A DNA stretch of 64,000 nucleotides from Novosphingobium taihuense (GCF_007830315.1 NZ_VLKJ01000001.1:974120-1038119); one strand, 5' to 3'. Numbered from the stretch's first letter, positions 1 through 8,552 are shown. Notes: a model not told the origin generated them from the letters alone. Numbers and translations are program-made.

Positions 1-217
1 CGCCGCCGCTGACGCTTCGCCCGCAAGCAACGAATCTGCGGCACAGGCTCCGCGCCAGCAGGCCGCGGCTGACGCCCGCACCAGCCAGGGCGAAGGCCAG
101 CGCCAACAACCGCAGAGCCAGCCAGCCCAGCAGCGCCCGGCCACCAACGCCGCGCCTCGGCATGACCAGAACGACGAACCAACCACCCGGCGCGATGCGC
201 GCGACATCTACGCCTGA
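1..217 (+). CDS. fliK: C-terminal end of probable flagellar hook-length control protein FliK (partial)
   Basis: An open frame runs from base 2 to a TGA at 215-217 and encodes a low-complexity tail rich in Gln, Ala, Pro, Arg and Asn, ending in DIYA. No domain can be recognised in the visible part. The call rests on position: in alphaproteobacterial flagellar operons fliK often lies directly before fliL, which starts 30 bases downstream here, and FliK proteins have Q/P/A-rich low-complexity stretches. The start lies outside the window. It could instead be another flagellar protein with a disordered tail. Confidence 0.5.
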   Translation, partial: AAADASPASNESAAQAPRQQAAADARTSQGEGQRQQPQSQPAQQRPATNAAPRHDQNDEPTTRRDARDIYA

Positions 218-247
218 TCCTGATCCCCGAACTTCGAGAGAACCCGC

Positions 248-847
248 ATGAGTGACAAGAGCGAGAAGGACGACAAGCCCAAGAAGAAGAAGGGCGGCGG
301 CATGATGGTCAAGGTCATCGGCGCCGTTGCCTTGCTCGGCGTCGGTGGCGGGGGCGTATTCGGTCTCGTCGCTGCCGGGATCATTGGCGGCGGCACGCAC
401 GAAGTCGTCAAGGTGGACAACAACCCGAAGCTGATCCGCAAGGGTGAGGAAGACCCCTATGCTCCAGTGGCCAAGGAAGGCGAAGGCGAAGGTGCCGCGG
501 CCGACACCGATGGCGAAGGCGGCAGCGAGTTCCGCACGGTCTATTACAACTTCCCCGAGGACTTCACCTCGAACCTCAAGAACACAGACGCGCTCCTGCA
601 GGTCAACGTCTCGGCCTCGACCCGCCGCGATTATCGCGTGGTGCTGTGGATGAAGAAGCATGAGCTGGCGATCCGCTCGGCCCTGCTCATCGCGATTGCC
701 GATACGCCCGAGGAAGACGTGATCAGCCCCGAAGGCAAAGGCCGCCTGCAGAAGCGCCTAACCGCCGCAATCAACAAGGTCCTCACCGAGAACGAGGGCT
801 TTGGCGGCGTCGACAACGTCTATTTCAAGACCTTCATCGTCCAGTGA
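248..847 (+). CDS. fliL: Flagellar basal body-associated protein FliL
   Basis: This 199-residue protein has a charged, Lys/Asp-rich cytoplasmic N-terminus (residues 1-17), one Gly/Ala/Val-rich membrane segment (about 20-47) and a periplasmic domain in which YYNFPEDFTSNL and the end VYFKTFIVQ match the FliL family. FliL surrounds the stator units at the inner membrane and supports torque or stator stability. The ATG follows a GAGAGAAC-like ribosome site. It is the first complete gene of the fliL-fliM-fliN-fliO-fliP-fliQ-fliR run, which fixes the identity despite the low sequence conservation of this family. Confidence 0.9.
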   Translation: MSDKSEKDDKPKKKKGGGMMVKVIGAVALLGVGGGGVFGLVAAGIIGGGTHEVVKVDNNPKLIRKGEEDPYAPVAKEGEGEGAAADTDGEGGSEFRTVYYNFPEDFTSNLKNTDALLQVNVSASTRRDYRVVLWMKKHELAIRSALLIAIADTPEEDVISPEGKGRLQKRLTAAINKVLTENEGFGGVDNVYFKTFIVQ

Positions 848-869
848 CGCCTCAAGCCCCAAGGCTCCC

Positions 870-1757
870 ATGAAACCCGAACGCGCCTTCATCGCCGAAC
901 GTGCCATCGCCCGGCACGATCCGGTCCTGCTGCGTCCCGGCCCGAGTGCTGCGGATCTGGTCCCGGCGCTCACCCGGATGAGCGAGCGCCTGGCCAAGGC
1001 CGTGCGTGGCGCGCTCGTTCCGCTGCTTGGCGGTGCGGAGCCGCAGATCAATCCGATGAAGCCGATGCAAACCGACTTTGCCGACTTCTGCTCGGAAATC
1101 CCGCGTCTTGCCGCCAACAGCCTGATGCAGATCGGCACCGCACCGTTCATGGTCAGCATCGAGGGCGAGAACGTGCTGCGTCTGGTCGACCGCGCCTTCG
1201 GCGGTCCCGGCGACACTCCGTCTTCGCTGCCCAAGGAATTCCCGCTCTCGGCAGACCTGATGATCGGCCGCATCGAACAGCTCGTCGCAGCCTGCCTTGC
1301 CGTGTCACTGGGCGGAGCGGGTGGTCCGGTCCGCAGCATTCGGCGCGATGCCAGCCTGGCGCAGTTGCAGGCCATGCCCGATGCCACGCCAGTCGCCAGC
1401 CTTACGCTCAATGTCGTCGAGCAGGGTCGCATGCCTTGGGCGATTGCCTTCGCCTTTCCGCTCGAAACGCTGTCGGCGATGTTCGCGCATGGCGAATCCA
1501 AGCGCCCAGCAAAGCCTGCTCGTGGCCCCGCCCAGCCGACTGACGCACCCTTCGCCGACTTGCCGATCGATGTCACTGCCGTGCTGGTCGACATGAGCCT
1601 GCCGCTCGCCACCGTCTCTGCCCTGCGCATCGGGCAGGTCCTGCCGGTGCCAATCGCCCGCAGCGTGCCGGTCAAGGTCGGAGCCAAGACTTACGCCCAC
1701 GGCACCATCGGCGCGCTCGACGATCGCGTCGCCATCCAGATCACCCAGCTTTCCTGA
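870..1757 (+). CDS. fliM: Flagellar motor switch protein FliM
   Basis: This 295-residue C-ring protein lies between FliL and FliN. The middle region (about 35-190) looks like the FliM CheC-like domain and the last 80 residues look like a SpoA domain (ATVSALRIGQVLPVPI, then ITQLS). The frame is open further upstream, but the ATG at 870 is the sensible start because earlier starts overlap fliL and give no homologous sequence. It is somewhat shorter than the roughly 320-350 residues of typical FliM. The usual N-terminal CheY-P docking peptide (LSQ-EID-LL type) is not visible: the protein begins MKPERAFIAERAIARHDPV. The C-terminal switch function is probably intact, while the mode of CheY input is uncertain. 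Confidence 0.88.
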   Translation: MKPERAFIAERAIARHDPVLLRPGPSAADLVPALTRMSERLAKAVRGALVPLLGGAEPQINPMKPMQTDFADFCSEIPRLAANSLMQIGTAPFMVSIEGENVLRLVDRAFGGPGDTPSSLPKEFPLSADLMIGRIEQLVAACLAVSLGGAGGPVRSIRRDASLAQLQAMPDATPVASLTLNVVEQGRMPWAIAFAFPLETLSAMFAHGESKRPAKPARGPAQPTDAPFADLPIDVTAVLVDMSLPLATVSALRIGQVLPVPIARSVPVKVGAKTYAHGTIGALDDRVAIQITQLS

Positions 1758-1780
1758 TTTCACGAAGAGGCCACCAAGAC

Positions 1781-2089
1781 ATGACCTTCCAGCCCCGCGG
1801 TTTCGATTTCCTCAAGGACGTCGATGTCCGCCTGACCGTAGAACTCGGCCGCACCGCGATGAAGCTCAGGGACGTGCTGTCGCTGTCCGAAGAGTCGGTC
1901 GTCACGCTCGACCGCATGACCGACGAACTGCTCGATGTCATGGTCAACGGCAAGCTGATCGCGCGCGGCGAAGTGGTGGCGCAGGGTGATCGCTTCGGTC
2001 TCAGGATCGTGGAGCTGGCCGGGAGCGAACCGGAGGAAGCGCCTGCAGCCGCCCCGGCGAAGAAGCCCGCCAGGGGGGATGCGGCCTGA
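1781..2089 (+). CDS. fliN: Flagellar motor switch protein FliN
   Basis: This 102-residue protein is almost entirely a SpoA (surface presentation of antigens) domain: VRLTVELGRTAMKLRDVLSLSEESVVTLDRMTDELLDVMVNGKLIARGEVV and then RFGLRIVEL, broken here only by residues about 67-71. FliN forms the lower ring of the switch complex with FliM and helps dock the export ATPase complex. The ATG follows a GAAGAGG ribosome site. Its TGA overlaps the fliO start in a TGATG arrangement, so translation is probably coupled. The last 20 residues are an Ala/Pro/Lys-rich tail. Confidence 0.93.
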   Translation: MTFQPRGFDFLKDVDVRLTVELGRTAMKLRDVLSLSEESVVTLDRMTDELLDVMVNGKLIARGEVVAQGDRFGLRIVELAGSEPEEAPAAAPAKKPARGDAA

Positions 2090-2370
2090 TGTTCTGGTAC
2101 GTCCTCAAGCTGCTCGTGCTGCTGCCGCTGATCGGCGGCCTTGCCTGGGCCAGTCTCAAGTTTGCCAAGCGCATGGAAGGCCGCTTCATGGCAGGCAACG
2201 CGCCCAAGTCGGTGCGCATCGTCGAAACCCAGATGCTCAGCCCCACGCTGCGCCTTGCCGTGCTGGAATTCCACGGGCGAGAAATTCTGGTGTCCGCTGG
2301 CAAGAACGGTCTGGTTCGGCTTGCCGAAGCCCCCGCACGGCCCAAGGTTGAAGCGGAGGACGCCCAGTGA
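2089..2370 (+). CDS. fliO: Flagellar biosynthesis protein FliO
   Basis: This short 93-residue protein has one N-terminal membrane segment (about 2-22) followed by a small basic cytoplasmic domain with SVRIVETQMLSPTLRLAVLEFHGREILVSAGKNGLVRLAEA, a pattern typical of FliO. FliO is an assembly factor for the FliP ring of the flagellar type III export gate. It overlaps fliN by one base upstream and the GTG of fliP downstream. FliO is poorly conserved, so position between fliN and fliP supports the call as much as sequence does. Confidence 0.87.
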   Translation: MFWYVLKLLVLLPLIGGLAWASLKFAKRMEGRFMAGNAPKSVRIVETQMLSPTLRLAVLEFHGREILVSAGKNGLVRLAEAPARPKVEAEDAQ

Positions 2371-3152
2371 AGCGCCTGCTCGCAACCCTTGCCACGACGC
2401 TGACCCTGATTCCGCACTACGCCATGGCGCAGGCCGCCGGCCCTGCCCCGGCGCAGCAGCCCGCCGCGATCTCCGGTGCGCTCGACCGCGCCTTCGGCCA
2501 GATGGCTGGCGCGCAGAGCGGCGGCTCGCTGTCGCTTTCGTTGCAGCTCCTGCTCATCATGGGCCTGCTGACGATCCTGCCGTCGCTGATCCTGATGATG
2601 ACCAGCTTCACGCGCGTGCTGGTGGTGCTGTCGATCCTGCGTCAGGCGATGGGTCTCCAGCAGTCGCCGCCCAACCAGGTGCTGATCGGCCTGTCGCTGT
2701 TCCTATCGCTGTTCATCATGGGCCCCACGCTCGACAAGGTGAATGCCAACGCGATCCAGCCCTATTCCAGCGGTCAGATCGGGGCAGAGCAGGCCTTCGT
2801 GGCGGGTGGACGCGAGTTCCATGCCTTCATGATCCGCCAAACCCGCGAGACGGACCTGCGCATGTTCTCGGAAATGGCCAGAGCGCCCAAGTTCGCCAGC
2901 CCCGCTGACGTGCCCTATTCGATCCTGCTGCCCGCCTACGTCACCAGCGAACTCAAGACCGCCTTCCAGATCGGCTTCATGCTGTTCCTGCCGTTCCTGG
3001 TGATCGACCTCGTCGTGTCATCGGTGCTGATGAGCCTCGGCATGATGATGATGAGTCCGACCATCGTCTCGCTCCCGTTCAAGCTGCTGCTCTTCGTGCT
3101 AGTCGATGGCTGGGCGCTGCTGATGGGCAGCCTTGCAGCAAGCTTCGGGTAA
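2367..3152 (+). CDS. fliP: Flagellar export gate protein FliP
   Basis: The 261-residue protein has a cleavable signal peptide (about 1-21, ending AMA), a short Ala/Gly/Gln-rich spacer and four membrane segments. The strongly conserved core is visible: LLLIMGLLTILPSLILMMTSFTRV, then GLQQSPPNQVLIGLSLFLSLFIMGP, and near the end MMSPTIVSLPFKLLLFVLVDGW. FliP forms the pentameric core of the FliP-FliQ-FliR export channel. Translation probably starts at a GTG that overlaps the fliO stop codon, consistent with coupled translation. Confidence 0.96.
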   Translation: MKRLLATLATTLTLIPHYAMAQAAGPAPAQQPAAISGALDRAFGQMAGAQSGGSLSLSLQLLLIMGLLTILPSLILMMTSFTRVLVVLSILRQAMGLQQSPPNQVLIGLSLFLSLFIMGPTLDKVNANAIQPYSSGQIGAEQAFVAGGREFHAFMIRQTRETDLRMFSEMARAPKFASPADVPYSILLPAYVTSELKTAFQIGFMLFLPFLVIDLVVSSVLMSLGMMMMSPTIVSLPFKLLLFVLVDGWALLMGSLAASFG

Positions 3153-3158
3153 GCGGCG

Positions 3159-3434
3159 ATGGAAGACACCGCCTCCCTCCTCGCGCTGGCTGACCGGATG
3201 TTGTGGATCACGGCGCTGGTCGCGGCGCCGATCCTCCTCGCCTCGCTTGCCGTCGGCCTCGTTGTCGGCGTGATCCAGGCGGCAACGTCGGTCAACGAAC
3301 AGACGCTGACCTTCGTGCCCAAGCTGGCTGTCACCGCGCTGGTGCTGGTGCTGTTCGGCTCGGCCATGCTCGGCCTTGTCGGGGATTTCACCAAGGAAAT
3401 CTTCGACCAGATCGCCATGACGGGCAAAGGCTAG
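3159..3434 (+). CDS. fliQ: Flagellar export gate protein FliQ
   Basis: This 91-residue protein has two membrane segments (about 16-38 and 52-72) and the conserved FliQ core ASLAVGLVVGVIQAATSVNEQTLTFVPK. Its length is normal for FliQ (about 89 residues). It forms part of the helical FliP-FliQ-FliR export gate that opens into the rod. It lies 6 bases after fliP and 3 bases before fliR in the same operon. Confidence 0.96.
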   Translation: MEDTASLLALADRMLWITALVAAPILLASLAVGLVVGVIQAATSVNEQTLTFVPKLAVTALVLVLFGSAMLGLVGDFTKEIFDQIAMTGKG

Positions 3435-3437
3435 GCC

Positions 3438-4220
3438 GTGCTGCAACTCGACTTCGGTTTCGGCGCGCTCGAGGCGGACTTCTGGCGGTGGATGTTCGTG
3501 ATGACGCGCATCGCCGCCGCCATGTTCGCAGCGCCCCTGTTCGGCACCGGCACCGTTCCTTATCAGGTCCGCATCGTCGCCTCTGGCGCCATCGCGATGC
3601 TGGTCTGCGGCTGGACCGATGTTGCAGCGCCAACGGCTCTGCTCTCGATCAACGGTATCCTCTCCGCCGCCAACGAAGTCCTGATCGGCCTCGCCATGGG
3701 CTTTGCCCTGCAACTATCGTTCGCCGCGCCAACGCTGGCGGCCGAAGTGATCGGCGGCGGCATGGGCATGTCGATCGCCACCACGGCCGACCCGGTCAGT
3801 GGCGCCCACTCGCCTGCGATGGGCCAGTATTTCGCGGTAGTGCTGACAGTGATCTTCCTCGGCACTGGCGCGCATCTCAACTGGATCGCGCTATTGGTCG
3901 ACAGCTACCGCACCTTCCCGCCGGGCACATCTTGGTTAGCGGCTAACCGGATCGACTTGATCGGCCAGTTCGCCACGCAGATGTTCGTGACCGCAATCCT
4001 CATCGCCCTGCCCGTCACCCTGATCCTGCTGCTGGTGCAGGTAACGACCGGTATCATCAGCCGCTCAGCCCCCAGCCTGAACCTGTTCTCGCTCGGCCTT
4101 CCCGCAGGCGTGCTCGCTGGCCTTGCTGCGATGATCGCTGCCGCCCCGATGCTGACCGACGTGATGGTCGACATCTCCGCCACCGCCGTCGCCAACGCTG
4201 GCGCGCTGGTCCTGAAGTAG
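3438..4220 (+). CDS. fliR: Flagellar export gate protein FliR
   Basis: This 260-residue polytopic protein has six likely membrane segments and FliR-type stretches such as MTRIAAAMFAAPLFG near the start and NLFSLGLPAGVLAG near residue 215. FliR completes the FliP5-FliQ4-FliR1 export gate. The start is a GTG 3 bases after the fliQ stop, and no ATG fits the conserved N-terminus. flhB follows 9 bases downstream with an AGGAGG-like ribosome site, so the gate genes probably form one transcript. Confidence 0.94.
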   Translation: MLQLDFGFGALEADFWRWMFVMTRIAAAMFAAPLFGTGTVPYQVRIVASGAIAMLVCGWTDVAAPTALLSINGILSAANEVLIGLAMGFALQLSFAAPTLAAEVIGGGMGMSIATTADPVSGAHSPAMGQYFAVVLTVIFLGTGAHLNWIALLVDSYRTFPPGTSWLAANRIDLIGQFATQMFVTAILIALPVTLILLLVQVTTGIISRSAPSLNLFSLGLPAGVLAGLAAMIAAAPMLTDVMVDISATAVANAGALVLK

Positions 4221-4229
4221 GAGGCGGAC

Positions 4230-5393
4230 ATGGCCGAGCAGGAAGGCGAAAAGTCCTTTGCCCCGACAGAGAAGCGCAAGAAGGACGCTGCCAAGAACGG
4301 CGACGTCTTGCGCTCCAAGGACCTCGCGACGGCCATCGGCGTACTCGTCGGCGCGATCTGGCTGAAGTTTGCCGGGCCCTGGATGTTCGATGCCCTGCAG
4401 GACACCCTGCGCGCCTCGTTCATGCTCGACCGCGCGGCCATCGAGGACTTTGCCCCCGCCAAACTGCTGACCGGCGCGCTGATCGCGGTACTGCCCCCGG
4501 TCATGCTGCTTGGCCTGATGGTTCTGGCCGCTTCCGTCTTCTCGCAGATCGGCCTGTCCGATGGGCGGTGGATCCCTTCGAACCTCGCCCCCAAGGCTTC
4601 GCGCATCAATCCGCTTTCGGGGCTGAAACGCATGTTCGGTCCGCAGGGCTGGATCGAACTGGCCAAGGGTCTTGCCAAGCTGCTGCTGCTTGGCGCGATT
4701 GCCTGGTCTTGGGCCTCGGGCCGCATCGCCGGGATGGTTGGCCTTGGCCAGGGCAGCATCCACGGCCAGCTCGTCACCGCATGGGAGACCATCGTCTCCC
4801 TCGCCTTCGCGCTCGCATCAGGCCTGATCGTGATCGCGCTGGTCGATTTTCCGATCCAGTGGGTGCGCCGCTTCCTGCGTCTGCGCATGACGCTGCAGGA
4901 AGTGAAGGACGAGCACAAGGAGGCGGAAGGCTCGCCCGAAAAGAAGGCCGCAATCCGCAACAAGCAGCGCCAGCTCGCCATGGGCGCAATGCAGCAGGCG
5001 ATGCAGAAGGCGCAGTTCGTGATCACCAACCCGACGCACTTCTCGGTCGCCATGGTCTATGATCCCGAGCTGGCCCCAGCACCGGTCGTCCTCGCCAAGG
5101 GCCGCGGCGAGAAGGCGCTTGCCATGCGCGAACTGGCCGCAGAACTCGGGGTCCCCACCCTCGAAATCCCGCCGCTCGCCCGCTCGGTCTATTTCACCAC
5201 GCGCGAAAACCAGATGATCCGCGAGGACCTCTACGCCGCCATTGCCTCGGTTCTCGCTTTTGTCCTCTCGTTGAAACGTGGTGACAACCCCCAACTTCCC
5301 GCGATCGATCTTCCGATCCATATGCAGTTCGACGCAGAAGGTCGCCCCGAAGCTGTCATCGACCTTAAGACCGCAACTGCGCGGCCGTCCTAA
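4230..5393 (+). CDS. flhB: Flagellar export switch protein FlhB
   Basis: The 387-residue protein has an N-terminal EKSFAPTEKRKKDAAKNGDVLRSKDL stretch (broken by nothing but shown here in part: residues 8-19 are SFAPTEKRKKDA), four membrane segments (about 33-55, 80-105, 145-170, 185-210) and a cytoplasmic autocleavage domain. The self-cleavage motif NPTH is at about residues 267-270, so substrate-specificity switching from hook to filament should work. The C-terminal tail after residue 350 is longer than in the shortest FlhB proteins. It follows fliR after a clear AGGAGG site. Confidence 0.96.
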   Translation: MAEQEGEKSFAPTEKRKKDAAKNGDVLRSKDLATAIGVLVGAIWLKFAGPWMFDALQDTLRASFMLDRAAIEDFAPAKLLTGALIAVLPPVMLLGLMVLAASVFSQIGLSDGRWIPSNLAPKASRINPLSGLKRMFGPQGWIELAKGLAKLLLLGAIAWSWASGRIAGMVGLGQGSIHGQLVTAWETIVSLAFALASGLIVIALVDFPIQWVRRFLRLRMTLQEVKDEHKEAEGSPEKKAAIRNKQRQLAMGAMQQAMQKAQFVITNPTHFSVAMVYDPELAPAPVVLAKGRGEKALAMRELAAELGVPTLEIPPLARSVYFTTRENQMIREDLYAAIASVLAFVLSLKRGDNPQLPAIDLPIHMQFDAEGRPEAVIDLKTATARPS

Positions 5394-5398
5394 GTCCC

Positions 5399-6841
5399 AT
5401 GGAAACCACCACTTCATCGACCTCGTCGACTTCGGCCACCGCGCAGATCGTTTCGGCGCTGGGTGGCGGCAGCGGCATCAACACGGCGCAGCTTGCCGAA
5501 CAGCTGGCCGCCGCCCAATTTGCCTCGCGGCTCGATCAGCTGACCGCAAAGAGCGACAAGCTTACCGCGCAGATCTCCAGCGCATCGAACCTGAAGTCGC
5601 TGATGAGCACGCTGTCGTCCTCTATCGGCACCCTGATCCGCACGGGCGACCTTGCCGTGAAGCCGTCGATCTCGAACAGCAGCGTGGCCACCGTCAGCAA
5701 GGGCACAGCCACCGGAAGCGGCACCTACAGCCTCGAAGTCACCAGCCTCGCCAATGCGCAGAAGCTGGTCACGCCAGCCTATGCTTCGTCGGCCGCGACG
5801 GTCGGCTCCGGCACGCTGACCCTGCGCTTCGGCACGGTTTCCAGCGGGACCTTCACTGCCGACGCCAGCCGCGATCAGGTTGATATCGCGATCCCATCGG
5901 GCGCGACTCTCGACGACGTTGCCATCGCGATCAACAGCGCGAAGACAGGCGTTACGGCCTATGTTGCTAACGGCACGGCAGGTGCGCAGATCGTGCTCAA
6001 GGGGCAGGAAGGCGCAGCCAACGGCTTCGTCATCGAGACCACGCCAGACGTTGGCGGGGAGGCGCTCGCCGATCTCGCGTGGACCCCGGCAAGCGCAGGC
6101 ACACGCCTGAAGTCAACCGCATCGGACGCGGCCTACCGCATCGACGGCATCGACTACACGTCGAAGAGCAATACTGTTACCGACATCGTTCCGGGCCTCA
6201 ACATGAAGCTGACGGCGACCAACGTCGGCAATCCGGCAACAATCAGCTTCAGCGATCCCTCCAGCGGGATCACCACGGCTATGACCGATCTCGTGGACGC
6301 CCTGAACGAAGTCGTCTCGCAGCTCAACACTGCGATGGACAAGACCAGCGGAGAGCTCAACAACGATCCTGGCGCCCGCGCGCTGCGCGCCGCCCTGACA
6401 GGCCTTACGAGCACGAAGATCATGCCCAATGCCGCCAGCGGCAAACCTTCATCGCTCGCAGATCTGGGCCTCACGATCGAACGCGACGGCACCTTCAGCC
6501 TCGACAGCACACGCCTTTCCAACACGCTCAAGGACAGCCCCCAGGAAGCCGGCGCGATGTGGACCACGGGCGTCTATGGCGTCTATGCTGCCATCGACAA
6601 GATTGCCCGTGCGGCATCCTCGACAACCGCCATCTCGCTGGGAAGCTCGATCACCCGCTACACTGCGCTGCAGAAGACGGCGACCGACAAGGCATCCGAG
6701 CTGACCGACAAGCAGGAAGCACTGCGCCAGCAACTCGTCTCCCGCTTCGCCGCGATGGACACGCGTGTCAGCAATTCGCAGTCTACACTGACCTTCCTGC
6801 AGGCGCAGATCGCCGCCTGGAACTCATCGAGCAACAACTGA
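5399..6841 (+). CDS. fliD: Flagellar filament cap protein FliD (hook-associated protein 2)
   Basis: This 480-residue protein has the FliD organisation. Residues 1-110 contain the conserved N-terminal coiled-coil part (QLAEQLAAAQFASRLDQL, LKSLMSTLSSSIGTL), followed by a Gly/Ser/Thr-rich surface domain. The C-terminal helical domain has YTALQKTATDKASELTDKQ (about residue 420) and ends FLQAQIAAWNSSSNN. FliD caps the filament and assembles flagellin as it leaves the channel. It lies 5 bases after flhB and 1 base before fliS, its usual partner. No flagellin gene is in this window. Confidence 0.93.
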   Translation: METTTSSTSSTSATAQIVSALGGGSGINTAQLAEQLAAAQFASRLDQLTAKSDKLTAQISSASNLKSLMSTLSSSIGTLIRTGDLAVKPSISNSSVATVSKGTATGSGTYSLEVTSLANAQKLVTPAYASSAATVGSGTLTLRFGTVSSGTFTADASRDQVDIAIPSGATLDDVAIAINSAKTGVTAYVANGTAGAQIVLKGQEGAANGFVIETTPDVGGEALADLAWTPASAGTRLKSTASDAAYRIDGIDYTSKSNTVTDIVPGLNMKLTATNVGNPATISFSDPSSGITTAMTDLVDALNEVVSQLNTAMDKTSGELNNDPGARALRAALTGLTSTKIMPNAASGKPSSLADLGLTIERDGTFSLDSTRLSNTLKDSPQEAGAMWTTGVYGVYAAIDKIARAASSTTAISLGSSITRYTALQKTATDKASELTDKQEALRQQLVSRFAAMDTRVSNSQSTLTFLQAQIAAWNSSSNN

Positions 6842-6842
6842 T

Positions 6843-7226
6843 ATGCTGCACCACCGTCGAGATCCATCCGAAGCCTACCGCCGCGTCGATTTTGACGCGC
6901 GCGTCCGTGGCGCAGACTCCCGCCAGCTGGTCGATCTCTGCCTCGAACAGGTCATTGGCTCGGTTGGCCGCGCCATTCATGCGCACGAACGCCAGGACAA
7001 TTCGGCAAAGAGCGCCGCGCTGACCCGCGCCGTTTCCGCACTGACCGCGCTTCAGATGGGTGTCGATGTTTCGAACCCGACCGCTGCCGCGCTGGTCCAG
7101 CTCTACCAGTCTGCGCGCAACGCGATCCTCGATTGCGTGATCCGGTTCAATGCCGATACGCTACGCACGATCCGCCAGGATTTCAGCGAGATCCGCGAAG
7201 CCATGCTGCGCAGCATAGCGGCCTGA
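6843..7226 (+). CDS. fliS: Flagellar export chaperone FliS
   Basis: This 127-residue, all-helical protein matches FliS in length and pattern: an N-terminal EAYRRVDFDARVRGADSRQLVDLCLEQVI and a middle KSAALTRAVSALTALQMGVD. FliS binds flagellin in the cytosol and prevents early polymerisation. It starts one base after the fliD stop and ends the flagellar operon, being followed at 7253-7280 by a perfect inverted repeat that should act as a terminator. Confidence 0.88.
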   Translation: MLHHRRDPSEAYRRVDFDARVRGADSRQLVDLCLEQVIGSVGRAIHAHERQDNSAKSAALTRAVSALTALQMGVDVSNPTAAALVQLYQSARNAILDCVIRFNADTLRTIRQDFSEIREAMLRSIAA

Positions 7227-7252
7227 ACACTTCCCATATTCTGCAACATGAA

Positions 7253-7280
7253 AGCCCGGGACCATCGCTGGTCCCGGGCT
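7253..7280. terminator. Bidirectional hairpin terminator between fliS and cheB1
   Basis: A perfect 12-base inverted repeat (AGCCCGGGACCA / TGGTCCCGGGCT) has a 4-base TCGC loop and a short pyrimidine-rich run downstream on the plus strand. It lies between the convergent fliS and cheB genes and can serve both transcripts. Confidence 0.85.
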
Positions 7281-7320
7281 CGTTTCCCTCGCGCGCAGGG
7301 GACGTACACGCGAGGGTGCT

Positions 7321-8349
7321 CTAGCCCATGTTGCACGCAGCAATCAGTGCCGCACCGAGTCCATCCAGATCGAGTTCGCTTTCAGCAGCGCCCGCATCGA
7401 TTGCAGCGCCCGGCGCTTCTGACACCAGTGCGCTCTTGCGATCCTGCGCAAACGTCTTGCATCCTGAGTCGCGCATCAGCTTGAGGCCTTTGGCCCCGTC
7501 TGTGCCCATGCCGGTCAGCACGGCTCCTGCCGCCGGCACAGAACCGCGCGCGATCGACCCGAACAGCAGGTTGGCCGATGGCCGCATGCCTTCAACGGGA
7601 TCGCGGTCGATCAACCTCAGCTTTGCCGGGCTGCCGGGCTCGATCACCACGTGGCGATCGGGATCGTAGGCGATGTGGATCGTGCCCTGGGTCAGTGGCG
7701 TTGCGTCCTTCGCCGCCTTGACCGAACACTTCAGCTCGCCCTCCATGCGCTTGATGAACGTCTCGACGATGCCCGGTTCTGCATTCAGCGCGATGACCGT
7801 CGGCGGGCACTTCTCGGGGAAATCCTCCAGCAACTGCGTCAGGGCGTCGATCCCACCCATCGAGGCGGACAGCGCGAGTATGTGCCCGTTCCATTCGAAG
7901 TTGGTATCGGCAACCTTGCGCTCGCGCGGAGCCCTGCGGTCCTTGACGTTGCTGTTGGCCGCCGCCAGCACGATCTTGCCGAGCTTGCCCACGGTCTTGC
8001 TGAACTGCTCGGGCGTAGCCTTCAGCGGCTTGGGAAAGCACTCCACCGCACCCAGCTCGTAGGCCTTCAGCGAAGTCTCGGTGCCCGCCTGCGTAAGGCT
8101 TGAAAGCATGACCACCGGCAGCGGATTGCTGCCCATGATCTCCTCGAGAAACTCGATCCCGCTCATCCCCGGCATTTCGACGTCGAGCGTGACAACGTTC
8201 GGGCGCAACTCCTTGATCTGCTCGCGCGCCTCTGCGGCATTCGCGGCCGCACCGATCACGGTCACGTTCTTGGACTGGTCGAGAATGTCGGAGAAGAGAG
8301 CCCGCATTGCTGCGGAATCGTCGACAACCAGAACGCGTGCTTCATGCAT
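7321..8349 (-). CDS. CheB-like receptor methylesterase with altered active site (CheB1)
   Basis: This 342-residue protein has CheB architecture: a receiver domain (about 3-120; DD at 10-11, phospho-acceptor Asp56, Lys107 in FPKP) and a methylesterase-type domain (155-340). The start is the ATG giving MHEARVLVVDD, preceded by GGAAGG. The nucleophile Ser163 (in SASMGG) and Asp284 (in GMGTDG) remain. The normal VQH catalytic His position reads ALN (Asn189), and the conserved GHRPS motif reads GMRPS at 254-258. It may therefore be inactive or act only as a phosphorylation sink. It is transcribed against the flagellar operon and divergently from the main che cluster, which has a canonical CheB at 11889-12944. 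Confidence 0.85.
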   Translation of the reverse strand: MHEARVLVVDDSAAMRALFSDILDQSKNVTVIGAAANAAEAREQIKELRPNVVTLDVEMPGMSGIEFLEEIMGSNPLPVVMLSSLTQAGTETSLKAYELGAVECFPKPLKATPEQFSKTVGKLGKIVLAAANSNVKDRRAPRERKVADTNFEWNGHILALSASMGGIDALTQLLEDFPEKCPPTVIALNAEPGIVETFIKRMEGELKCSVKAAKDATPLTQGTIHIAYDPDRHVVIEPGSPAKLRLIDRDPVEGMRPSANLLFGSIARGSVPAAGAVLTGMGTDGAKGLKLMRDSGCKTFAQDRKSALVSEAPGAAIDAGAAESELDLDGLGAALIAACNMG

Positions 8350-8552
8350 GTTGAACGGAACCTTCCAAGGCATTGTATTGGCCTGCATCCGTCTTACGCG
8401 CGAAGCCCCGATCAATTCCTGTGCCTTGCCTTACGTATCTCACCGTAGGCCCGGCGAAAGCCTGCCTTTCCGCTCCTGCTCTATTCCGGAAAGCCTGTTG
8501 CCGAACCGGTCCTGTCGGTCCGGTCCAATTGAGCCGGAGGAAGAGCATCTCC
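8350..8552. other. Divergent intergenic region between cheB1 and the che operon
   Basis: This 203-base gap holds the promoters of cheB1 (minus) and the STAS-cheA operon (plus). A GGAGGAAGAG ribosome site lies just before the STAS start. I looked for sigma-54 and sigma-28 type boxes and saw no convincing match. Confidence 0.5.

Noticed and set aside
758..1687. Long minus-strand open frame opposite fliM
   Set aside because: It is the complement shadow of a GC-rich gene; the translated product shows no family pattern and the plus-strand frame encodes FliM.
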